Part shown: one piece after another, positions 24,701 to 38,800 of the stretch
Layout: each line of letters begins with the position of its first letter
Position numbering within the stretch: the stretch's first letter is position 1
From: Hanleya hanleyi
Lineage: Eukaryota; Mollusca; Polyplacophora; Lepidopleurida; Hanleyidae
NCBI GenBank assembly: GCA_036873755.1
Contig: JAVTVY010025124.1
Span: 51,718-115,717 of the forward strand
Length of the DNA stretch: 64,000 bases
Direction of reading: 5' to 3'
Made by a program: the position numbers and the translations under genes
Notes under the pieces: generated by a model
Databases searched by the model: none
What the model was told of the DNA's origin: nothing
What the model saw: the letters and a program-made list of their open reading frames with translations, nothing else

Positions 24701-26953
24701 TGCGCAGAATGGTGACAACGCCCGAGCCACTAGTCCAGTCAGATGCCCCCTCACATAGGCTTCACATTGATACCTCATACGTCTCCATCGGACCATTAGT
24801 GGCTCCCCTAGACTACAAAACGTCTATTTCCATACCCTTTTCCCACAATTCCCTGTCTTCGCATGCGCAGAATGGTGACAACGCCCGAGCCACTAGTCCA
24901 GTCAGATGCCCCCTCACATAGGCTTCACATTGATACCTCATACGTCTCCATCGGACCATTAGTGGCTCCCCTAGACTACAAAACGTCTATTTCCATACCC
25001 TTTGTCCACCGCGCATGCGCAGAATGACGCTATTTCAACCCCAAACCCAGCCCGTCAGATGCCCCTTCACATATGCTTCACTTTGATACCTCACTCGACC
25101 CAATCGGACCATGCAGCGTACTTGAAGTCTGGGGACTACTTTTTCTCCGTGGAAGCAGACCGCATCACCGCCAGACCGCATCACCGCGGAGGAATACAAA
25201 GGTCACGTGACCTTGTATCCGAGTTCAAGAGAATAAGCCGCTGCCACATTGGTAAAGTTTTTTACCAAATTCAAGATGGTGGCCAAACTCTGGCAGAGGT
25301 CACTTTCCAATCTCCAGCGCCAACGCCTCAAGTTTAAGTGCAAAGAGGTCAATGTTACCTATTTTCAGTAGACACTACTACTGACTCGTATTGCTTGTTT
25401 CGTACTACAACACAGTGGCGCGGACAGCTATCTATAGCATAAATCAGTTTGAGATAGCAAGAATAAATCAACCTTTGATGGGATTCGAACCTACGACCCT
25501 TCATACACGCGGATATAAGGCGCATTAGGCATTTCAATATGCCTCGACATCCAATTGAACTTTTTATTAGTTTCATAACCTGCGCGAACTGGTGATTGAT
25601 ACATCAAATATTACAATCGGGACGTTTTAGTCCGATTCGCAAAAGCCTGATACTACCCAACCGGACTAAAATGTCCCAAAACTAATTAACCTAATTTTGA
25701 TAGGAAACTGAGCTGTTCCCCCCAAAATGAAACTAGCATTATGTTCTTGACGTTAAAAATCATTCATAAAATAATCCCAGTTAGATTGACTAAAAACTCT
25801 CTCAAACTAGAGTGCAACAATGTTCTTCTGAAATCCACTATGCTTTGCTGAGAGGGTTAACCGTGTGTCTGATGACGTCACCGGTGGTTGTTGGTCACAG
25901 GTCGCTATAGTTTGTTTCAGAGAGTTGGAGATAACCTTCCGCTTGTACCTAAATGTCCCAACGACAGGCTTGTTGACCTGACTGTAAGCTCAGTCAATTA
26001 AGAGCGGGTCGGACTTTTAAGTACCGTCGGTAAGCAAAGGGTATTAAAGTCACACAGTTAGCTAAATCCTAGCTGTCCGCATGTAAAAAGTAAATTGTAA
26101 TAGCAATTTGAGCCATTATTTCGCAACTTCTAAATGGCTACCGCTACCTGAATGGTGTTAGCTGTTACACACCCAGCCTTCAGAAATGAGGAATTACCCT
26201 AGTCAGCATAAAATGGTTAATCATTTAAATTAATAAACGCTATCTTCAAAACTGGGAATAGGAAAATTCGAAATGCTTGTCAAGTATGCACAAAATTAAA
26301 TTGATACATATTTACTAACCCAGATAACATATTTATCAAAGCAAGATTCATTCATCATTAGTTTTACCCTTGGCTCATGTTCAGCTTGTCTGCATATCTT
26401 TTCGGTACATTTAGAATACTTATCATGAGGAATGCCTTATGTTGAAATTATCGCTTCGACGCGTTTTCAGCCTGAATTTGAACGCATTTGCTCAAAAATG
26501 CACGTAGACTGTAACCTTGGGGAAAGTTCACGACTAAAGTGACCACCTATGAAGTGAAATGGCTGAAGTTGAATAAGTGATCTCTGATTTAAGAAAAATC
26601 ATCAAACTATATGGCATGACACGTGAAAATATGACTCCTTTTGAGCTTGATTTTGATAACTATGCACTTATGGCTATAAAAATGTAAAAAGCAAAGACAT
26701 CTGACCGACAATTTTTAATTTAAGCACGATTCTCTGTGCTGCAGTGTATATGAATACATTAACAATAGGCCTCAAGTGATAATCTAACATGTGGCATAGC
26801 TCGATTTTGAAAAAATGCATGTATCTACTCTAACCTAATATGCAAGACTAGAATACAACGCTAGTTTGTCAGCTGACCCCACATGACCGCCATTTCAAAT
26901 TTACCAGTACGCTTTATACTGCGGATTATTACATAGAAGTCAGAATGGAGCTA

Positions 26954-26991
<38 letters not shown>

Positions 26992-29900
26992 AAGGTTTAA
27001 TGTCGTATTCAGCAATATTTCAGCTATATAGCGACGACCAAACAAAATTCTAAGTAATCAATTCAAAAACTCGGTAAACTAATGCGTTAAAACAGGTACA
27101 AACATTAAAATTTATACAACAAACCAATCTCTCTCAAATAATTTAAAATACAATCCTCTTTCACTCTGCTAAAAAGATCTTCCAGCGTAGCTGCTCGATA
27201 AAAGTATCTCTTACAATCTTAAAATCTATGCAGTCTATGAGAATATGTTTCACCGTGAGATCTTCATGGCAAGGTATACACCTTGGAATCGGCTCCTGTT
27301 TCAGTAAATATTCATGAGTTAATCGTGTGTGACCGATCCTACATCGTCTGATCATGGCCTGGTCGAAACGCTTATGACTGTTCAGATGAGTATAACCAAC
27401 CGTTTTTTTGAACTCGTGAAGTTTGTTATTTTCCATAGTATCCCATAATGATTGAAACAGCTTTCTGACATAAGCGCAGATAGATGGTCTGAAATCGCTG
27501 TATGGGATTCCGACGGGATCATCTTCTTCATCTGGAGCTGTCTTGAGCTAGATGAGAGTTAGAATGCAAATGATATGTTTACGGTTTGACCAATTACACG
27601 AGGTAGAGTTCGGACAGATGTTCAAGCTTCAGCACGTTTTGGTTTCACATAGCTCCATGAATAAATCCGCGTCAACAGGTTTGGGCCTAAGCAGTTTTCT
27701 AGACATTTTTCTATTCGGTTCACGCCATATGTTGGCTATTTTAAATTAGCTAATATGCTTCGCCCTGCTTATACAAATGGGCTTCTAATGAGTCTAACAT
27801 GATGAAGCTATGATGTAAGATGGTTAGGTTAACAGAAATACATATTTGGGAAATAAAACACCTAAATTAAGCGGAAGAGGCAGAAAAAACGAGTTTCAGG
27901 TGATTCATCATTGTCGCCATCTTCATTTACTCATTCATGCTTTGCGCTGTGGATTGGAGTCAACTCAAGACATGTCTAACATAGTGTGTACAAAGTACAT
28001 TGTACAATGAATAATTGTTTCAATAATGCGAAAAATAGTGAAAAATGCCACTTGTGCATGGCTGCTATTTGGAATTCATCAATGGTCCTTTTCGCAGACG
28101 GCATTGTTCAGTTATCATTTTTATACGCCCCCCTCTGGGTAATCATTCAACGTGTCACCTTATGGACAGTTCATATCCCTAAACTCAGACAAGCTTTCTA
28201 TAATTGTACATTAAAAGCGAAATCGATTTTTTGTGTTTTACATCTAACACATTTGCCAGATTTTAACCAGAAATGCCATGCTAAGTGCTTTTTCTGTCCA
28301 TGTGGTCGGTCGACTACAACGCATGCCACCAGATGCAGATTCCACCTGTTACATATGTTATTGTACATGAATATCATATGAGGAGATTATATAGATAAGT
28401 TTTGCCTGAAGGTTTCAAGATATCTAGGGATGAAAGCCTTTTTTCCTAAATTAAGTAGGAGTTAAATAAACTCACCTTAATTTCATGAAAGCTGTTTACA
28501 ATTGTGTAACAATTTTTTTTTCTGATCACCACAACTAGAATATTTGATTTAAATAGAGTGCTTTGTGAAATTTTAGCCTACATATTCCTCGTTGATCAAT
28601 TTTTAACATTAACAAGATCTGGAAGGGGGGCATTATAGCCAACCTACCAAACTATTTACCCTATCTTCGAAACAACAAAAAACTTGAGAGCTGATACTCC
28701 GTGAGTTTATCATATTTGGATCATTCTGAACCTATTGACATAACCCCCAGCAGAGGATCATGAGTAAATTCAAAATGGAGTGAATGTGGGGTACCAAGAA
28801 AGACATGTTTTCGTCATTTTTCTTCAAAATTTCCGCTTTTCTCTGAGGAAAATTATTTTATTACACTCCAGATTATTATTTACTAATTTGTCATGCAGTT
28901 TTTGCGAATAAATTAAAACTAAATAAAATTGAAAAAACTGCCTTTTTTTAAAATGACGTCACTGTGACGTCATCAAAACGGGCACCTTAGATTTTTACAT
29001 TTGTTGGTAGAGCTTTTTTGTGAATATAATCTAGGTGGAGACGATGTGTCTCTTACAAAATCGAGGTCAGAGGTCAAAGGTCACTGTGGCTTGAAAATTG
29101 AGGTCACGGTGAGAACCCTCTAACAAAAAAAATCAATAAATCATTAAAGATCGCAATTATTCGTATCAGCAGATATAATTAGGGACATAATCAAGATCAA
29201 GGTCACTGTGATCCTGGAATCAGGAAATCACTGAGAATCGCATTTTTGTCAATGGATACGCTAGGTGAAAAAAACGAGGTGTGATGTGCGAGGCCATGGA
29301 AGCTGTGATCCCAAAATAAGGAATAAGGGTCTCATCATATACAGGCAACAATTAAACGCAACATTAACCGACAATTACGCCCATTCAGGGCTATGATTGC
29401 TATGAGGCAGAGAAAATATCATTCAACGCCCAATGGGAATCGGGAACGTAAAACGTACATTATACATGCTATAATCTGGGTATGTCGCCATTGGACGGCC
29501 ACAGATTTTGAAAGGTCATGACATTTTGTCGGGATAGCTGCGGATTCGTGGTAGAAGTGAACAAATATGGAATTCAAAGCCCGAAATGTAACTGTATGCA
29601 TCGCGGAGAGTCACTTGAGACAGCAAAACATTGGGAAGGGCATTTCACGCCAGTTGGAGAGGGACTTTGTAGACTTGGAGGCGGCTGGGAGGCTCATGTA
29701 ACAAATGTAGATGTGGGGTCATCCATAAATCGCACTTTTTCAGGTTGTTCATATAATATGCATTATTCTTAGCTCATTTTGCAAAGTGCTAACACCAAGG
29801 GATCTCCCATCAAAGCCTTCCACCTTATGCCTATTTTGAATCAGTTTGCATAATTTGGCTTAATATATGATAGTTTAATTCAAAATGTTGGACATGTGGG

Positions 29901-32900
29901 GTAATTTGAAAATTACACTTTTTCATGTTTTTCTGAGAAATCTGTAGCTAAACATCTTATGCCCAATTTGAATCTATTTACATACGTCCAGATTTGATGA
30001 TCAAATTTAAAATGGCGACCATATGATGTAATCTGAAAATCACAATTTGTCTGTTGCTCGTAAGGCATCTCGTATGAGGGATCTCTAAGCATAGCTTAAC
30101 AGATTATGCCAGTTTTTAATCCTTGTGATCAACAAATGATTGTCAAGTTCAAAATGACGGCCATATGGGTAATCAAATATTCACACATCAAGGTGTTGTG
30201 TTTACATGAAGCTGAAAATAATTTCGCAAAGCCAAGCCTAAAAACAAAACAGATCGATCTTTCCAGTTATGGGCCTACTTTGTCTCTTTTCGTATAATCA
30301 ACAGCCAGAAAAATAATTGAGGAATTCAATGTGGTGGACATATGGAGTCATCCGAAACTTTTGTTAAACTTGGTAAATGTAATTCGTCCAATTCAAAGGA
30401 ACCACATTTAGATCGAAGCAGACATTTGCTAGAATTGAGCTGGTCATCTTAGCTGGACAGACAACACAATGGTTACACGATGGTTACTATGCGTACCTTA
30501 CACTACATACAACTAACTAAGCCTAGATACCCATTCGTAACAATTAGTACTTTGACTTTAATTCTAATAATAAGCGTGTCATCTATGACTACCTCACTAC
30601 TATGACTACCTCACTACTCCTCCTGACTATACCTGACTACCTCATAACACCTCATAACCCCTCATAACTCCGCACTACTTAACACTTATTCAGCAACAAA
30701 CAGTACAGTGGATATATTGTCTCATGAGACTAACTCGCAACAAACAGCACAGTGGATATTAAATTATAGCCTATTTTTTTTATTCATTTTGACTTAAAAG
30801 TGAGCCCAGAATGATCTTAATTTAACAATTAATGTGCTATCTATGTAGACCATGAATCCTATACTACATACAACTAATTCAGCTTCGATACCCATTCATA
30901 ACAATTAGTACGGTGCATATCAAGATATAACCGATTTTTGTTATCGATTGTTGACCTCAGTTGACCCCAAATGTGACTCAAAAGGGATTTTAAAATGCCC
31001 CAAGTCAGGGTGGTGTCCCCCTCCTAATTTCATGATTCGTACCACACAAAGAAGTTAGCATAGATATTTATTTCTAACAAAAAATACCATAAAAGCTTTT
31101 TTAAAGCGGTTCGATGTCCTGGGCCCGCGGTCTATGAACGGCGGAGCGATCTTGCTCGTTGAAATCAGCGCACTTGTTCTTGCAAAACTTTTTATTGCCG
31201 CCATTCGTCAGAACACATTATTAAAATATAGCTTGTACATGAGTTGAAGCGGGTTACTTATATTCGGAGATTTGATAGGCTTGCCCATTTTTTTAATACA
31301 ATGAATAATCGAAATAATAATTCCAGTAAATATCGCTCTCTTTCTTCGGTGCATGCAGCTGGCGTGCTGGGGTCTATTCATCGACACTGCAATGTATTTT
31401 ATATGTAGTCTTACGCGGTTAAAAAAAGGAGACAAATGATTGCGCAATACACATATTTATAAGCCCGTGTGGGAAAACTCATCTAAAATATAACATATTG
31501 TCCTACTACACGGTACACTTTCCATCACGGTACATATGTGCAACATTCTCTTTGCAGATGAAGACAGAAGAGCGTACCGGAGTCACGAATGTTGAAAACG
31601 GTCTTCCTCTCGTTAATATATCCAATTTATCCTCGACGGAGACCTTATATAACCTGTCCACACAGCTTGGTAAGGAAACGTCATAATGCGATTATCAGAG
31701 TTCCAAGCCAGTATGGTTGGAAATCGATTAGGATTGTTATATTAGTATTACTATCTGTTCCATTTCTTGGACATCGCTGGACTTCATATACTGACTGGGG
31801 CATATGGATCTACCTTTTACCTCCAAATGAATCCTACTGGTCAATATTCTTGATGGACATCTTAAATACATTAGAATTCTCGTTCGATACCGCTGAACCG
31901 ATCAACAAAACACTTGGCATACATCTTCGATGATTTGGGCCGTTGAAGGGGATTCGTAGACAAGGAAACAAGGAAAATGCCAAGTATATATAAAACACGT
32001 CAATCAAAAAAATTGATGTATCGGAGCCGTAAAATATCTCCGTGATTTACAGTTGACCATTAAAGTTGAAATCTCACGGACGATAATGGATGATGTGCAG
32101 GCATGAAAATATTGTTTTGTTTTCCGATTGGTTCAATGATTTGACGACCACATTTTATGACGTCATTCTTTCACGTTTCGTAACTTGTTTCTAATTCCGC
32201 TTAACTCAGGGCTAGGGGCCGTAGGAACCCATGTACTTCAAGATGCACATGCTGTTCATATGAAAGGTCACAACCAAAGCGTGACTGAGATAAACCATTC
32301 GCAAGATATTTACAACGTACAGATTAAGAATACTGATCAGCGATACGGAATAAACATTTTTGGAAATGACAGCGGGCTATCGCCAATTTCTTCCATTTTG
32401 AAATTTGTTGTGAGAGTCCTGTTGTTCTTTCTCTCACACATAATCAGTCACGTGGTCCAGTCATTCCAATAAATAATTTCTACTGGAATGATTAAGATGA
32501 GTTGTTTTATATAAGAAATGTATCACCATTAAATATTATTGTCAGCATATATCGTTACTAAGCGTCTAGTCCGCCATTCGATATTCAGACGTCGTTCATT
32601 AAGGAATTTCCGTGTTCATGTCTCAAAGACCTAATGCATATAATAACATTAGCACCAAATTAAAAGGATAAATTATAGTATACATAAAACTAGTTTAATA
32701 TCCTGCAAGACAGAAGTGGTCAACGGTTTTCAATGATGCCAGTAAGACATCATGATGTTCCAAAAATATCAAATCCATATCGCTGATCACTATTCTTAGT
32801 CCATATGATATACGTGGTAAAGTGGTTCTCTAGAGTATGATATATCTCAGTCACGCTTTGATTGTGACTGTTCATATGAACACTATTAGGATCTTGAAAT

Positions 32901-35771
32901 GCATAGGTTCATACGGCCCCTATAGTCTCGGGTTTAGCGGAATTAGCCACAAGTTAGGAAACGTACAGCCATAAATGTTGCAAGCTCGTATTTTGCTATC
33001 AGCATGCGATATGTATTGCCAGATTTGAGAAACTTCGAGTGGAGGCGCGGGATGATATAGCCCTCTTTTACAAGTTCTGCAATAACGTTTTGTGACGTTG
33101 ATTAAAATCGTCACATTCAACACAGCATCTAGCAAATGCTACTAGGCGAGATATGTATACGCCATACGCAGGTCCCTCTCGTGTACTACTGTCCAGATTG
33201 GGATAGCTTACGATGTCAAAATTGTAATCGTCTCTTTTGTCGTAAAGTCGACGAGAGAGAAGGCCGGCTTCATTTTTATAGAGATAGTATAGATAAGATG
33301 TGTCACTAGGGCCATCTGTAGTTTCCTTCAAATCCAGAAAAGGTGGATATATATCCTTCACTGCGTCATTTATATAGCGATTATCCACAGCAAGAAGATC
33401 GTCTATATAGCGTTTGGTGAATGAGAAGGAACGGGCTTCGAAATAATCTGTTTTTAAAAGCGTCTGCATATAGTCGAATTCATAAGAGAACATGGATAGA
33501 TACACTCTGAAGTGTTTTGGCACGTAGTAACCACTAAACTTGGCCCCTGTAACACTTATTCAAACAAAGTATATGTCATTCAGCTCCCTGTTGTCTTCAA
33601 TCATTTAAAGCCTCTGCTCAAATTTGAGTGATATACAAGAGGTGGGAAATATTGACGACGTGTGCTGACTAAAAAGCAACCATATGACTATACATGAAAG
33701 TAAACATCGACACCCAACATTCAGACCCGAGAATACGGTGGATTCTCGGACGTAGCCTTAGTATCTCCGCCGCATTTTTATTGCAGCTGTTCATGTGGAG
33801 TATCCACACGGCCACTAGCACCGGCTTAAGTGGAATTAAATACGCTAACTCGGCAGCTGTGATGACAGATCAGCTCAGGCAACTGATCTGATGTTAATGG
33901 ATGAGCATCAGGGACGTCTGATGGAGTAAACGCCTTAACATGGAGTAACCTGGTAAATGCAAGATACCAAGAAAAACTAGTCTGTAAAATCCGACGTCGT
34001 ACGGCTTAAAGCCTTATATTATTGGGAATCTTGTGATTACGATAGCTCGGTGATACTAACACAGTCGTTTTCGGCACAGTCGGCTGACCGTAAATACCCA
34101 ACACCACTTGTCTTGATTAAAAGATACTTACAGAAAACAGTCGGCTGACCGTAAATACCCATCACCACTTGTTTTGATTAAAAGAGATGATTACAATTTC
34201 GACATCGTAAACTATCCCTTTTTGGATAGTAATATTCCAGTGGGACCTGCATATGGCGTATACATATCTCGCTTAGTAGCATTTGCTAGATCCTGTGTTA
34301 AATGTGATGATTTTAACCAACGTCACAAAACATTGTTGCAGAAACTTATAAAACAGGGCTATTCCACCAAGCGCCTCCACTCAAGTTTCTCAAATTTGGC
34401 GATACATATCGCATGCTGATAGCAAAATACGAACGTAGCGTGCAAGATCTATGGCGCTACGTTTCGTAACTTGTGTCTAATTCCGCTTAACCCCGGGGCT
34501 AGGGGCCGTATGAACCCATGTACTTCAAGATCCTCATGGTACTCATATGAACAGTCACAATCAAAGCGTGACTGAGATACAGCATTCTTTAGATGACGAC
34601 TTTACAACGAATAATATGGATTAAGAATACTGATCAGCGATACGGATTTGATATTTTTGGAACATCGTGATGTCTTGCCGGCATCATTGAAAACTGTTGA
34701 CCGCTTCTCTCTTGCAGGAAACAAGCCTATGTTTATGTATACCATGATTGTCTTTTTGAATTTGGTGCTAATACTGTTATATGGAATATGAAATAGGTCT
34801 TTGGATTATGGACGCGGATATTCTCTAATGGACGACGGCTGGATTATGAATGACGGACTAGACGCTTGTAACTTACAGAAAATATTTTCTTAAATAAATC
34901 AACGGTTTCTTGGTCGACTGGCAGTTGCGAAACGCATTGATTTCTTGGTCGACAAACACTGGCGAAATACGAATGTTAGATCCCGCGAAGAAGGATTCAG
35001 TGTGAAACCGCGAATTATACTTGCCGCGAATAATAAAACATCTACAGTATATCAAAAAAGTCGTACGAATTTCAGCTACAAACTGGTTTCTTAAATGGTC
35101 CTACTGATCAAAGTTATAAGGGAAACTGGTCTTAGCAATAATTGACAAACCAACCATTCCCCAAACATGAAAATTACGAATAATTATCTTAGTTCTTCCC
35201 TTGGAAATTGTATGACGTCCCAAATGTGACATGTTTGCCTTGAAGCATTTCTGAAATATTACAAAAATCACTGTTTGGATAGGTCATCGCCAACTCGTTT
35301 TCCATCGTCATATACACCGGAAGTTTAAAAATGGGGAAACATCCGATCCGTGAGAGTGCCTCGAGTTAGCCCCCTTTATGTCTTTTTGCCGGAATTGAAG
35401 AAAATCTACACAATCTTACCGCATTTTAATAGAAATTAATCTTTGAAGTGTTCTATTTATAGCAAACTCAATGAAGAAAATAAATTCCCAATGTTACAGT
35501 TAATATGAACAGGGGAACGTTGCATTGCCCTGGCAAATTCCACTAAACCAATAGTAGGAAACTATGCAGGCTAACCGTAGGTGTGAGGGAATCTTCTGGC
35601 CAAATATTTCTAACCCAATATTAAAGATCAGCAGGTCATTCTGAGCAGTTTAACATTTTGAATGTAGGCCTACTCGTCTTTGATAAAAGTGCCGATATAC
35701 TACTTCTTCAATTTGGAGCATCCCATCAAATACTTGACTCTTTTCGTACACGAGCAAATGAGATGACTATT

Positions 35772-35808
<37 letters not shown>

Positions 35809-38800
35809 AGCCGAATGCGAACAAACCTATGAATTCTTGAGTTTTTGTGAATGGAAGTTGTGAAAATTTCAAGAGCCTCTCACCATGCAATAAAATATAG
35901 ATAATGCAGCCACGTGGGATATAGCAATTTTCCTGTCTGAATATGCCTTATAACTTTAAGTTATTACAAGAATGCGAAGTACTACTATTAAAGCCTAAGC
36001 TGTCTTCTTATTGAACGATTCTTAGGAAGCGTCTCCAAAAATCGTTCGTTTTGACGACGAGAAATTTGATTTTTTTTCTCGAAATTCGGAATTTCAAAGT
36101 ATTTTGTTCAGAAAATCTCCATGATTAACGACGTCGGCTTTCTTTCTCTTTCTGATCGGTTTCCATTCGAGAAAATATTCTCAAAAGGAAAACGATATCC
36201 CGAAAAACAGACGAGAAACCTTCGAGAATTGTTCCCCGTGTTGAGAAAAACGGTTTAAAACGATTAAAAGTAGTACCGCTTTTGAGTTCTCCTAGTCTCG
36301 ACTAATTAATCGACTTTTGCACTTTATAATCCAGATAGAAAATAAACTCCCAATTCTCCGATTACTATTAGCAAGGAAATCCCCCATCATGCATTATTCT
36401 AGGGAGTCTCACTAGCCAAAAGTATGTCGACTCTGAAGTTTGGACTTTTGAAGTTGTCCGTTACCTCTTCAGGTAACCTTGATGATGTCCACACTTTCTG
36501 ATTCGACAATTCATGTGGTACATGAGGACCGTCCCCAGAAAAAGCTCGTGGATCGTTTTGGATTTATGCAAAACAAATTGGTTTAAAGTCCGGTATGGAA
36601 TCGCTGAAGCGACTGACGTCAAGCTTGCCCTACATGATCAATGGAGTGAGACCATTCCATTCTCAATATATGTAGGGAAAAATAAATCATCAAGAATATC
36701 GAGTACAGACGAATGTCTCTTTTCGTATCGTTCCTTTCGCCCACGGAGGTTCACTGTGCTATATCCAGACACGAACAACATGATGCTTGTTCTATATCAT
36801 TTAAATGTATTGATCAATAGTTTAGATCATTGTGAACATTCATCTAGTGGATTGGCAATAAAACCTTTTCAGCAAAATATCAATGAATTTTTTAAGTCAA
36901 ACCTGGCTAAATTGGTTATGTAGATGCATTCAGGAACTGATTCAATATTCAAGATTTTGTGAGACTTAACTGTTAAACTGTATTATTGAATGAGAAATCA
37001 TTAATAATTAATAATTATCATGTGTTAGAGTTGAGTTCTCTTTCGTCTGGGTTTACTCTTATTTTCAGACGAAGAAGCTGGACTAGCAAAAAGTGTTCCT
37101 TTAGTGATCAAGAAGGTACATGGCACCAACATGATTGGACTGGCGATTAGTTCTATTGTGTTCGGGTGTGCAATTTCTGCCGTTGGTGATGAAGCGAAGC
37201 CTCTGTTGGAGTTCTTTTCAGCACTGCAAGTTGTCAGCTCCAAGTTGCTCTCCATCTTTATGTGGTAAGTGAAAGCGCAGGCTTTCTCAAACTTATCACG
37301 TTGGATTAGGTCGATTATAGAAGTATACTTTCGGTAACATTGCTTCAATCCTGATGGCAGGTTGAGACAGATGGTACGGAAGCGATTTCACCAATATGTG
37401 AAGTCTACAGTGCATAAAAATGTCGTACAAAATAAAGAGAGCTATTGTCCCCCAGTGATATATGGGTTAAGCCCTAGACGTTACTAACAGTATGTTATCA
37501 ATGTACTCCCGACAGACGGTCGGATCTCACGAATATTGGCAATAAAACAGCATACGCACGGCTTTATTCCAAGCCTTTTTCAGTGTTACAAAGCAAACAT
37601 GACAGATTAGGCCAAGGTTAAAGAGAAACGCCACCTCAAAGTTGGAGCAAATACTACACGTTGATATTCATAATTAGGATAAGATTGACATTCGGCAAAA
37701 CACTGCATTCTCCAATATCTGGATGAATGCAGATAATTGTTCACAGCAGTGTCATTGAGGCGTGGGTTCCTGAATATTGACTACCCTTTCAACTAATCGA
37801 TACATGCCAACACATTTCGCCAAAAAACATCACCTCTAAATCGGACAATTGTCATCAGCCAATCGGAAAGCTACTGGCGATGAGGGTCGAGAAGCGATTG
37901 GCAAAGACTACATACTCGTGTTGGCCAACCGGAGTCACGTGTCAATAAATTCCATGCCGGTAAACGACACACTAGACTGCAGCACTGGGTGAACGTGTTT
38001 GGTCAGTCATTTGGATTCTGATTAATTGATTGTTCTTCAAAATACTGCGCCCTATTTCGCGGATATTTTTTTCTTACTCTTTGGCGCTTTAATGCAGTTG
38101 TTTGGGATTGAGTGTCTTCAGACGACCACCTTTCACGTGCACACTTATACAACAACCACCATGTCGATTAGCTAGCGATTGTGAGAAAAAATACTTCCCA
38201 AATAATCATACCAAAGATAGTTACCTTTCGCAATCTTACTTATTGACTGTTGTTATATTGCGGTGTGCCTTTGGTGAATTCACGGAACCATATATCACCA
38301 ACATTGAAGTTAGTGAACAACGATATGAAGGCCCGACATTGTCCTTGAAACCCACAGTAAAAGTTAAATATGAAGCTATACGCATTTGTATCCGTTATAT
38401 TACAGTGTACTTATAATGTGTGTTTCTTCTTCTACAAAATTTTCTTCGTTCCTAGATGAAAACATACATTTTTTTTTGTCGAAGGATGCTTGTAACCTTC
38501 AATGACTTTAAGTACTACACCTGAAGTTGAAAAGGTTTCCAGAGCTCTCAGTTAGTTTTAACGATCCTTGAACACGACCAGCTATCCTTTTTCTCTGGAA
38601 TGTCTTTGCCCACCGCCTATCCCAAAATTCAAACAATTTGCACTCGGGACCGACCGAATCAGCTTTAATGAATTTCAAATCCAGGTAGCATTTATCTATA
38701 TGATTGGTGTTGTTATCTTCGACAAAAAAATTAACGGGAGATTAATCTCGTTTTAAAACAGCTACCAACTCACGTCGAAGACTACTTATTTGTTTGCAGA

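Larger units (their letters stand above)
22667..25382. mobile_element. Foldback element with 6 bp target duplication GACTCG
   Basis: Both ends read AGTAGTAGTGTCTACTGAAA inward, and the element is bracketed by GACTCG at 22661-22666 and 25383-25388. Outer inverted repeats of ~300 bp contain a CCGCCATCTTG block and a (GCGGTCTGGCGGTGAT)n block. The interior consists of ~163 bp tandem units in forward orientation (22950-24390) and then in reverse (24400-25060), meeting near 24,395. No transposase is encoded. It resembles foldback (FB/Galileo-type) elements, but the superfamily is not proven. The right TIR has a ~40 bp insert at 25180-25222 that the left lacks. Confidence 0.85.

Noticed and set aside
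25400..25560. Functional tRNA gene
   Set aside because: Only a B-box is convincing; no cloverleaf by eye.
27986..28381. Cys-rich 131-codon open frame
   Set aside because: No regular zinc-finger spacing and no neighbours in support; likely chance.
36513..36923. 136-codon open frame in an SLC1 intron
   Set aside because: No recognisable family, no splice or promoter context, composition like its surroundings.
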